This document shows positions 55,271 to 64,000 of a DNA stretch of 64,000 nucleotides, in pieces. Made by a program: the position numbers and the translations under genes. The notes beneath the pieces were generated by a model, which saw only the letters and a list, made by a program, of their open reading frames with translations, made no database searches and was not told the DNA's origin. Source of the DNA: Thinopyrum elongatum (taxonomy: Eukaryota; Streptophyta; Magnoliopsida; Poales; Poaceae); the NCBI GenBank assembly GCA_011799875.1, contig CM022302.1, forward strand, positions 518,377,229-518,441,228, in the 5' to 3' direction. Positions within the stretch are counted from its first letter, which is position 1. Every line of letters begins with the position of its first letter.

Positions 55271-55690
55271 CCAATATGAAATCTAGTTTCGAACGTATCG
55301 TCGTGACGGTTTTTTGATGTGAGGATGATTTTCAATTGGAACGACGGTTTTAACTATAAAACATTCTGAAGTTTCGAAATAGTGAGAATCTACAATGACA
55401 TCAGCTTTTTCTGTTCTCTAGTGCATTTGCATGTGGAGAAAATATTGAGACGAGTCATTTTTATGCCCCAATAATTTCTATGTAAACAGGATAGTAACTT
55501 CTGTACCATAGACGTGATAACTTACTTAGTCTAGGTCTGATAACCTTTGACCCCAAAAAAAGTTGTTGGAACATATCAACATGGGATCTAGTTTCGAAGA
55601 TCTCATCACGACGAATCTTTTATGTGAAAACGCTTTTTTAATCAGACCGACGGTTTGATATATAAAACATTTTGAATTTTGAAATTAAAA
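55250..55690 (+). repeat. second-order duplication at the end of the array
   Basis: About 55255-55390 and 55565-55690 share AACATACCAATATG / AACATATCAACATG, then ATCTAGTTTCGAA, CGTGACGG / CACGACG, GACGGTTTTAACTATAAAACATT and GAATCTA. A single array-like unit (GATAACTTAC, ATAACCTTTGACCCC) lies between them. Confidence 0.6.
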
Positions 55691-56280
55691 GGAATCTAGG
55701 CTGACATCATTAGTTTTGTCTTTTTCTGCATGCATGCATATATGTGCTAAAAATAAGGAGTTTACGTGAAAGAAACTAGAAACCCACGCCTACACTGGAT
55801 GGATCGATGGATATACTACTCTGATCAATCGTCCGCACCTTTCACTAAAGTTCTGTCGTATGGAACTTAGTCGCGTCCTAAAAGAAAATACTAGTAGCTG
55901 CTAAAAGACACAAGTGATGTACTTATTCGGAAGGGTGTATAAAGACATCGTCTTCTTAAGTAGAGTAGTATTTTTACGAAGAAGATAATTTATCATTGAT
56001 GAATTGTAGTGGGAGAGTAGTAGCTGTTAGGGAAAGCAAAACAGAGAATTAACAAATTATTAGTGTTTGATTCTTGCGTTTTCACCACTTTATTTGGTAA
56101 ACAGTGCCAAATCATTTTACAACTTTGAATAGTTCTTTTGAAGTGTCGTGGTGAAAACTAAATGCATCAATCCAACCAAATGTACTCCATCAATGATCAT
56201 AAAGGGGAATAGATGTGATGAAGAGATGCATCCGTTCATGGGGGCGTGGAAAGCGTCGGGACTGTTACAAGGAAGGATTA
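55690..56280. other. AT-rich stretch, nothing recognised
   Basis: No gene; no clear element ends. Confidence 0.4.
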
Positions 56281-56699
56281 TCCTTTAATTATAAGATTAA
56301 ACAAATCCTAAACACCCCCTAATCATTGATTGTCCTTGCGACCGATCAAACTTCGAATCATCTTCAAAACCTTGTAGGAGAAATTAAGAAGGAATATACG
56401 GTATGCCTTGAAAAACTTCTAAAAATCCAGTGAGAAAATAAGGAGAAAATGACATATGTCGTCCATGCTTGCACTGATATTGTCTCATTAAAAACTTTAC
56501 ATGAGAAATCGTTAGAAAAAACTCACAAAGGCAAAGAGTGCAATATTGATGATCTTAACATGTTATAGTCTAGGATTTTCCCCCCTGAATTTTGCAAGTC
56601 ACAAAGTCGCATCATACCAATTTCATTTACATATTTATGAAACAGAGAACTTGGTAAAGACTTGGGTAAATAAATCAGCGACTTCGTTAGCAAACTATT

Positions 56700-56957
56700 T
56701 ATTTCACTATTCTTTTGCAGTTCATGGGGATAAAACAGCTTAGGAGCAATATATGCTTTGTGATATAGCTCTTAATATAACTTGTGTGCATTTGTAAAAT
56801 ATAAGTAGGATTATCTTCATAGATAATAGTAGGCGATTGCAGCGAACCAATCCCTCTTGAACCTTGGACAAAGTTCATCATTGTGTGAAGCCCTACACAT
56901 TCCCGAGATGGTTCGTATAAAGCAATTTTCTCAGAGTGGTTGGTGCACATAGCCGCT
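56700..56957 (-). pseudogene. copia RNase H C-terminal fragment
   Basis: The minus-strand frame reads AAMCTNHSEKIALYEPSREC, then LHTMMNFVQGSRGIGSLQSP and TIIYEDNPTYILQM. This matches the copia RNase H end with its conserved Glu and the YEDN Asp. The frame breaks after KSYITKH. Its 5' side is cut by the MITE at 56960. Confidence 0.75.
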
Positions 56958-56959
56958 AA

Positions 56960-57248
56960 GAGCATTGTTAATAGTATAGCCAGCTGTTGGCTATATGGTC
57001 TTGCCACGTAATTTATAGCCAAGCTTATAGCCGACAAGTACAATAGTTGCATGCAAATATGTACTACTTTTTTGATATATGACCCACCTTTCCCTCTCAC
57101 AAAATACCTAAGAGCACGTGCTGCAGCCGGCTGTTAATCAGTAGCCTGCTTCCCTTCTCTCTCCTCCTCTCTCTCCTCCAACTCATCCAAGATATAATAT
57201 TTAAAGGCTTAATTACAGCCCGCCTATGTCATCCTATTGTACTTGCTC
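56960..57248. mobile_element. Tourist/Harbinger-like MITE (289 bp)
   Basis: GAGCATTGTTAATAGTATAGCC at the left mirrors CCTATTGTACTTGCTC at the right, with TAA at 56957-56959 and 57249-57251. Internal GGCTATA-type inverted blocks are present. Confidence 0.85.
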
Positions 57249-57399
57249 TAAGGTTTGCTCTGTTGACTTTCAAGAGAAGGCCGCACCTCCATGTAAGAAG
57301 ACACAACCAGTCTGCGATCTGGCATTACGGGGATGTGACAAGTATCCAACATCTTATTAACATACCATGGCTCTCTCTTGTTTTTTTGGATAGAAGAAA

Positions 57400-58310
57400 C
57401 CAATATCATTGGTGCTTGGAACATATATGAGAAATATTCTTCACATGGGAAATATTTGTCACCAAATGCTTAGGAGTTGTACACTTCCTTGCATGATGAG
57501 TAGTACAACCGCACCTGTAGCAAACTTGAGAGGTGCTACCCTTATCATTTTCCTTAAAATGATTCTTGCCCTTTTGAACTCCATTGCTATTCTGGTTCTC
57601 ATTACGTCTCCACTTTTCTTTAAACTTCCTATGGTTCTTTTTAGAACCATGAAACTTTTGAGTATTCTGAGAATTGAAATGCACTTCAGGCAATGGCAAT
57701 GTTCCCATTGGACAAGATAGATTATTCTTGTCAAGAATTTAATTGTGCTTTTCTGCCTGAAGAAGTGCATATACCAACTCAAAATGCTTGTATTTCCGAT
57801 GACGATGTTGTTCAACAAGTATCCTCATATCGAGATGAAAAGTGGAGATCGTCTTTTCATGAGATCTGCATCCGGAACTACACTGTTGCTGAATCTCAAC
57901 TTATAGTTGATTCGATGCACAATAGAACTGCATGCTATAACAGACCTAAATCTCGAAAGCGGAAAAGTACTCAGTCTCTTTGTGCTTCAGACAACATCAC
58001 TGACCTCTGTTGATCCTAGTGCTCCTTTAAGGAGTTCTAGAGTGATAAAGGACTTTCCTCCATCACGTCTTCTTCTTTCATAGCAGGATCAAGCTAGTGT
58101 TAAATGAAGTGCAAAGCAACATACTTTGCCATATATGTGATAGCAGGAGCTCCCTGAGCAGGCGTGGTTATAGTGCAGATCGGATAAAAAAACTAGTCGC
58201 CAAGTTAATCTAGACATCCATGGGCCAGGTCAGATAGTTTCTGTCATCAATGGCAAACTCAACAAATTCCTTCATGATATGTCAACCATACCCTGCATGA
58301 AGATATCATG
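57400..58310 (-). pseudogene. copia gag, degenerate
   Basis: The end of gag is open from 57708: MGTLPLPEVHFNSQ, a basic linker, then a zinc knuckle CYRCGCTTHHARKC (about 57480-57520). Upstream parts (to 58310) keep gag similarity to the plus-strand copy at 62660-62980 (CAGGGAGCTCCTGCTATCAC, AACTCCTTAAAGGAGC) but with frame changes and stops. Confidence 0.65.
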
Positions 58311-60975
58311 CGCATTAATTTACCCTCAGGTAAATTAATTGTGTGTAAAATAAGATGCTTGATTCAAATATAAAGGTCTAGGAAAAGCCTAAACAACCCA
58401 AAATGTGACTTTCTTAAAAAAAGGATATAATCAGCGTAACATGACATAGATCTTTGTTTTGTAGAACACATAGAAGTAGTTTGTAATCACTACCAAGTGG
58501 CGTAGACCTTATTCTTATGGCTATTTTAATGCCATAATTTGTGTGCCTTCATTTTTGCATTAAGCACATGTAGATAATCATTTCTAAGTAGTGTAGACCT
58601 TACTTTTTATGTTATTTCGCACGACCTTGTGTTAATTAAAACACTTTGAAGATAATCACTACATGGTGATGTAGACCTCGCACTTTTGAACAAAGTTATA
58701 CATTGTGATAAATGCAATCCATAAGTTACGTGCAATTTTTTTAAAGTAGTCATATGATTTTTCAAGCATAATCAACATATAGCAATTAAAATTGCATCCA
58801 TACATATATTGATATAAAATGTGCAGACATCACACAATGGTATGCTAGAAATTACACACAAACACATGCATAAAAACTGAATAAGCTAGAAGCTAATCAG
58901 AAAAGAAATATGAAGAATAGCAATAGTATAAAACTAGGTAGCCTACTACCGTGGCTCAGGCCACACCCTTATTTTTGTTTTGTTCAAACAAAATTCTGAT
59001 GCTTGTACAGAGCATGGGCTAGTGCCCAGCCGGCCTTTTGTCCTAGCGTGGGTGCTTTAGCGGTTTAGCCCAATCGTACGATCGGATAAGGGAGGTGGCG
59101 AGACATTTTTTTTGTTCCCATTGACCAACCACGCCCAATCCTGATCCAAGGGACGACAGTGGCCACCTACAAACCATCCGCCGTTGTCGCCTCAACAAGA
59201 GTTATTTACTCAAAACCATCACACTTGAAACTAGGGTAACAACTTAGTACCACTTTTCGAACAGGGCAAAAAAACACCAATTCTGTGCCTAATGACTAAC
59301 GGGGAGCACTGATTGTCTGATAAGCACGCGAAAACAGTGAAACTGACAAATTGGGCCCACCTGTCAGGCTGATGTGGCATGCTTGTGTGGACAATTTGCT
59401 GAGTTGGACAATGGTCCCACCCGTAAGTGACTCATCTGTTTGTCTCTTTTCCAATTTTTTTCTTTTTCTCGTGGGCATTTCAACAAACAGGTAAAGGGCG
59501 CTTATCAGCGCACTGCACGCCGCCGGCGCGGCTCGCTGCCGTCCACTCTTGCTCAAAGCGCACTCGACCGCCGGAGCTGCTCCCGCCGGGGAGCTCGCCA
59601 CCGGAGCGTCGTACCACCACTGACCCTCCTTGCTTGCCTCGCCCGAGCCCTCCTGTGCTCGATCCGGTCGCCGACTCGGCCGCCGCCCCAGCTCCTTGCA
59701 TGGACGGTGCCGAAGACCGCAACCGCCATGAGCTTCCGATCATGCTCCAGGTTGCCCACGGCGTGCTCCTCTGTCTTGCCAACACACCACGTCGACGGCC
59801 GGTGTCCTCGCGCGCGCGCTCCATCGACGATGGCAGCACCACGAGGAGCCTCGCCGGCAGGTGGGCGCACGCCTCCAGCCTACGGAGCTCGTTGCCAGCC
59901 TCATGGATGCGGGCGCCATGAGCCGCTATCACCTCCTGCAAAAGGTTCCGTGCTATAGCCAACTCCGGCGAGCCCCGCCATGGATGCCATGGCCTCCGGC
60001 CGTGACCTCCCTGCTAGTCGCCGCTACGGGCCGCAGGGGCCGGCGGCGCTGCTGGTGTTTCTTTGGAGAGGTCAAGCATAGGCGTCTTGCTAGGAGGCTC
60101 CCGCGGCCGAGGAGGCGCCGGAGTTGACATGCGGCGGCACACCATGGCGGCTAGGCATTGGGGGAAGATGATAGGAGGAATAGGAAGAGGGCACGGGGAG
60201 AATGATAGGAGGAAAAGGAAGAGGGCACGGGGAAGAAGCTCGTCGGAGCGACGGCGCTCGCCGGCCGGCGGGGCTCTGGCGGGTGCGGCTACCGCTGGAT
60301 ACGGCCGGCTGTGCCGGGGTGGGTGGGAAAGAAAGTGGCTTGGGGAGAGAGAGGGGGGTGAATAAGAGAGGCCGACAGGTGGGGCCTTTGGCCACCTCGG
60401 CAAATTATCCATGTAGGCATGCCACATCGACCGGACAGGTGGGCCCAACCGGTCAGATTCGCTGTCTTCGCGACCAAATTCGAGCATCAATGCTCCGCGT
60501 TACAGATTAGGCACAATTTTGGTGGTTTTTTGTGCCCTGACTCAAATGTGGTATCAAGTTGTTACCCTAGCTTCAAGTGTGGTGGTTTTGGGTAAATAAC
60601 TCCCTCAACAATCAGGGACAGAGAGCACCGGCTTGCCTTCCTCCTCCTACGAAGAAAAACCACCAGGGAGCGGCGTCCCGTGTGAGACTCCATCGGAGTG
60701 CCACTCATCGGGCTCCACTCCCCTGTCTGATGACCGGCGCCAGCCCTCGCATGCATGACACATGACACAATTAGGCGGTCGTGGCGTGGCGACTGCGATG
60801 GAGCGGGAGAGCTGCTTGCTCCATTGTTGAAGATGTCTCGCGCACAACAGCTCGGGGCTAACGCTTGACGAAGCCGTCGTGGCGTCCACCTCCTCATGTG
60901 CTGGAGTTGGAGACGGCATGTCCAGGGATTCCAGTGGTCATGGTGCCACGGGCTCGGCCTCCTCCTCGACGTTGT
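57985..60975. repeat. left arm of a giant imperfect inverted repeat
   Basis: Excluding the Mutator-type insertion (59199-60611), about 1.6 kb here is an inverted copy of 61385-62980. Matching points include ATTAATTTACCCTC (58315) with the mirror of 62635, and AGCCTACTACCGTGGCTCAGGCC (58945) with 62010-62030. Others are CCAATCCTGATCCAAG (59136) with 61835, GTGCGAGACTCCAT-type sequence (60680) with 61705, and GCGTCCACCTCCTCA (60885) with 61480. Confidence 0.8.
59199..60602. mobile_element. Mutator-type element (1.4 kb) with GC-rich cargo, 9-bp target duplication
   Basis: Long inverted ends: GAGTTATTTACTCAAAACCA at the left and TGGTTTTGGGTAAATAACTC at the right, with similarity continuing about 200 bp inward (GGGTAACAACTT, GGGCCCACCTGTC, GTGGCATGC). 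A perfect 9-bp direct repeat CCTCAACAA flanks it (59190-59198 and 60603-60611), the hallmark of Mutator insertion. The interior (about 59500-60340) is GC-rich with overlapping open frames on both strands. No transposase is seen, so this is a non-autonomous element, possibly a Pack-MULE carrying captured gene sequence. Confidence 0.9.
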
Positions 60976-61384
60976 AGTCTTGTGGTGGAGATGGCAGCGA
61001 AGTTGGACACAGGCCCTAGTTGTGCAGCCAGTGCGATCACGGTGAAGGAGGATCTGCGAGTTCTGGCTCGACGCCGGCGATGTTGATGTCCATAGTGTCA
61101 TCCATGGGCTCCATCATTTCGTCCGTGTAAACCATTGGAGTGGTTGGTCCCGCCAGAATCCGTGTCAGAAGTGGTCTTGCCACCGGCATAGCCGCACTAG
61201 GCTGAGCATCGGAAGGTCCGACATGGTGGTGAGCGCTGATTCCTCGGGCACCATGTCCTCGATGAAGGCCGCAGATACGCTCTCCAAACGACGGAAACCA
61301 TGTTGATGGCCTCCTAATGGACGAAGGCCATGTGCATTGCGGTGGTGGCACCGAAGCTCGCCAATACCATGATGGCGACGTGCA
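60976..61384. other. unpaired centre of the inverted repeat
   Basis: GC-rich, about 400 bp without an inverted partner in the window. Open frames cross it but look compositional. Confidence 0.5.
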
Positions 61385-62980
61385 CCCAAGATGCCGAGGA
61401 GGAGGCCAAGCCCGCAGCACCGACGGCACCAGTACCACCAGGATCCTTGGACATGTCATCTCTAACTCCCGCGCGTGAGGAGGTGGACGTCGCGGCTGCT
61501 TCATCGAGCGTCGGCACTGGGTTGCGCTTCCATACGCTGGCTATTGCATTTAGGACGTCTTCAGCAATGGAGAACCATCTCTGTTGTCCCATTGCAGTCG
61601 CCACCGCTTCATCATGCTGGCAAGGGCTGATGCCGCTCACTGACCGGGGAGTCGAACCCAACGGGTCTTGGACTAACGAATGGGCACTCAATGGAGTCTC
61701 GCACGAGACGAGGCTCCATGGTGATTTTTCTTTAGAGGATGAGCGTGGCGCGTCGGGGCTCTCTATCCCTTGTCATTGAGGTGATGTCATTGAGGTGACG
61801 ACGACGGATGACCGGGAGGTGGTCGCCGCCGCCGCTTGGATCAGGATTGGGGGCGGTTAATTGACGGGGACAGAAACCATCATGCCGCCTCCCTTATCCG
61901 GTGCAGTTGGACTGGTGAAAAGCCACTAGCGCTAGGCTAAAAGGGCGGTTGGGCACTTGTTGATGCTCTATATGAGAGAATCAAAAAGAGAGGGAAAAAA
62001 GGGTGGCCTGAGCCACGGTAGTAGGCTGCCAAGTTTTGGCCTATTGCTATTTTTTCCGTATTTCTTTTCTGATTAGCTTGTAATTTTTTGAGTTTTTGTC
62101 CATATGTATTTGTTAGTAATTTTTACCATATTACTATGTGTTGTCTGTAGATTTATGTCAACATATGTATGTATGCAATTTTAATTGCTACGTGTTGATT
62201 ATGCTTGAAAAATGATATGACTACTTTCGGAAAAAATTGCACACAACTTATGGATTGCATTTATCGCAATGTATAATTTTGTCCACAAATGTGAGGTATG
62301 CACCACTATGTGGTTATTACCTTCAAAGTGTTTTAGTTAACACAAGGTTGTGTGAGTACCATAAAAATAAGGTATACACCACTTAGGAGTGATTGCCTAT
62401 ATGTGATTAAAGCAGAAAATGAAGGCATAGAGATTATAGCATGAAAACAACCCTAATAATAAGGTATATGCCACTAGGTAGTGATTACCTTTATGTGTTC
62501 TACAAAACAAAGATTTAAGCCATGTTATGGTGATTCTATTTTTGTAGAAAGTCATATTTTGGCTCGTGTGGGATTTGCTACACCTTCATATTTGAATCAA
62601 GCATCTTATTTTACACATAATTAATTTACACGAGAGTAAATTAATGTGCATGATATCTTCATGTAGGGCATGGCTGACATATCCAAGAAGAAATTTGCTG
62701 AGCTTTCCATTGATGGCAGAAACTATCTAATTTGGGCGATAGATGTCAAAAATTAACTTGGTTGCCCGGAATCTATCAGCACTATAACCACAACTGCTCA
62801 GGGAGCTCCTGCTATCACAGATATGGCAAAGTATGTTTCTTTGCAATTCATGTGACACCACTTTGATCCTACTCTGAAACAAGAGTACATGATGGGGGGA
62901 AGTCATGTATCACTCTGAAACTCCTTAAAGGAGCGCTATGATCAACAAAGGTTGGTGATGTTGTCTGAAGCTAAAAAAGA
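61385..62980. repeat. right arm of the giant imperfect inverted repeat
   Basis: Mirror image of the left arm. The non-matching centre is about 60975-61385. In both arms the element sequence runs outward, with gag furthest from the centre. Confidence 0.8.
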
Positions 62981-63328
62981 ATGGGAAATGAATATTTTGC
63001 AAACAAAGTCATGCCATAATCTCACTGATTTAGTGACCAATCCCTTTCCAAGTTCTCAGTTTCATAAATATGAAAAATGGAACTGGTGTGAGGCAGCTTC
63101 ATGACTTGCAAAATTTGGAGGGGGGGAGGGATCTCCTCGGCTATAACCTGTTAAGATCATTCAGTATTGCACTGTTTTCCTTTGTGAGTTTTTCCTAATA
63201 ATTTCTCACGTATGTCATGTCAATACAAGCATGAACTACATATGTCATTTTCTCCTTATTTTCACACTCGGTTTGTAGGAGTTTTTCATGGCATATTGTA
63301 TACTTCTCCTCAATTTTCCATGGATGAT
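62660..63328 (+). mobile_element. copia copy with large internal deletion, plus strand
   Basis: The gag start reads ADISKKKFAELSIDGRNYLI (62672 on) and degenerates by about 62980. At about 63040 it joins directly to sequence that in the minus-strand copy lies at the 3' end (mirror of 56390-56660: CAGTTTCATAAATATGAAA, ACTTGCAAAATTT, GTTAAGATCATTCAGTATTGCAC). Everything from late gag to RNase H is therefore missing. Confidence 0.65.
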
Positions 63329-64000
63329 TGTTTGCTACTTCTTGAGCTTGCGTTGGTTTTTCCCTTGAAGAGGAAAGGGTGATGCAGCAAAGTAGAGATA
63401 AGTATTTCCCTCAGTTTGAGAACCAAGGTATCAATCCAGTAGGAGATAATGCACAAATCACCGAATACCTGCACAAACAATCAAACAACATGCACCCAAC
63501 GCGATAAAGGGGTTGTCAATGCCTTCACGGTTACTTGCAAAAGTGAGATCTGATAGATATAGATGAAACTAAATAAAAGATAAAGTAAATATTATTGGTA
63601 TTTTTAGTTTATAGATCGGAAAGTAAAAGATTGCAAAATAGTAGATCGGAAACTTATATGATGGAAAATAGTAGATCGGAAACTTATATGATGGAAAATA
63701 GACCCGTGGGCCATAGGTTTCACTAGAGGCTTCTCTCAAGATAGCAAATAATACGGTGGGTGAACAAATTACTGCTGAGCAATTGATAGAAAAGCGCAAA
63801 GTTATGACGATATCTAAGGCAATGATCATGAATATAGGCATCACGTCCGTGTCAAGTAGACTGAAACGATTCTGCATCTACTACTATTACTCCACACATC
63901 GACCGACTCCTGCCTGCATCTAGAGTATTAAGTTCATGAAGAACAGAGTAACGCATTAAGTAAGATGACATGATGTAGAGGAATAAACTCAAGCAATATG
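63329..64000 (+). mobile_element. LTR retrotransposon terminus, runs off the window
   Basis: Starts TGTTTGCTACTTCTTGAGC and continues with CAAAGTAGAGATAAGTATTTCC and later GGCATCACGTCCGTGTC. I recognise this as the start of an LTR very common in Triticeae genomes, probably Ty3/gypsy; the family is not named. The other end is outside the window. Confidence 0.6.
63641..63700 (+). repeat. perfect 30-bp tandem duplication
   Basis: The unit GTAGATCGGAAACTTATATG plus ATGGAAAATA occurs twice back to back (63641-63670 and 63671-63700), inside the LTR. Confidence 0.95.

Larger units (their letters stand above)
56280..58340 (-). mobile_element. degenerate copia element, minus-strand copy
   Basis: On the minus strand a broken gag (58310-57400) is followed, after a deletion and a MITE, by RNase H sequence ending near 56700. 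A purine tract and the likely 3' LTR start TGTTTAGGATTTGTTTAATC follow at about 56318. Protease, integrase and reverse transcriptase are missing. It pairs with the plus-strand copy at 62660-63328. Confidence 0.65.

Noticed and set aside
59427..60510. Several overlapping frames of 100-170 residues
   Set aside because: GC-rich cargo of the Mutator-type element, open in most frames on both strands. No domain seen, so not called as genes.
60562..61779. Frames of 125-180 residues on both strands
   Set aside because: They span inverted-repeat arms and the centre. Mirror copies do not conserve the same frame, and the composition is GC-rich.

Overview
The window looks like nuclear DNA of a grass, most likely a Triticeae species (wheat, Aegilops or barley type). 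The reasons are spliced plant genes, many Stowaway and Tourist MITEs, long-LTR retrotransposons and L1-type LINEs of the kind that fill these genomes, and no bacterial-style operons. Species and all family names come from recognition and were not searched.

Layout. 1-3640 is an LTR-type retrotransposon segment. 4150-5488 holds a broken PIF/Harbinger transposase. 6-15 kb is the gene-bearing part of the left half. Three unrelated small cysteine-rich secreted-peptide genes lie there, all on the minus strand: an intron-split defensin-like gene (6192-6569), a gene with the exact cysteine spacing of cyclotides (12260-12499), and a 102-residue peptide with eleven cysteines (14610-14918). Two copies of a ~0.9 kb long-hairpin element (8739-9651 and 16398-17316), several MITEs and a CACTA-like relic sit among them. 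17-25 kb is mostly transposons: a Harbinger-type element, a 5'-truncated LINE with a 15-bp target-site duplication and a MITE nested in its reading frame, a third hairpin element, and the second copy of a segment duplicated from 9.75-10.3 kb. 25.9-31.06 kb is a rearranged Ty1/copia element with an internal duplication.

31-40 kb is a tandem F-box/LRR locus on the minus strand. It has one intact gene (37776-39227), one frameshifted copy (32951-34385), three copies of the 5' exon/promoter region and four copies of the 3' flank, one of them isolated at 24.9-25.3 kb. 41331-47662 is a near-complete Ty1/copia element with two LTRs, a 5-bp target duplication and two in-frame stops. 49401-52287 is a two-exon membrane-protein gene with five PGG modules and no visible ankyrin repeats (925 residues).

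53.5-55.3 kb is an array of ~115-bp degenerate repeats. 56-63.3 kb contains two degenerate copia-like copies placed head to head as a giant imperfect inverted repeat, with a Mutator-type element (perfect 9-bp target duplication, GC-rich cargo) inserted in one arm. From 63329 to the end is the start of another LTR element.

The genes do not form a pathway. The shared theme is defence or signalling-type gene content (secreted cysteine-rich peptides, F-box/LRR, PGG membrane protein) kept as islands in transposon DNA. The most interesting items are the cyclotide-like gene, the spliced defensin-like gene, the five-PGG protein and the 58-63 kb palindrome.
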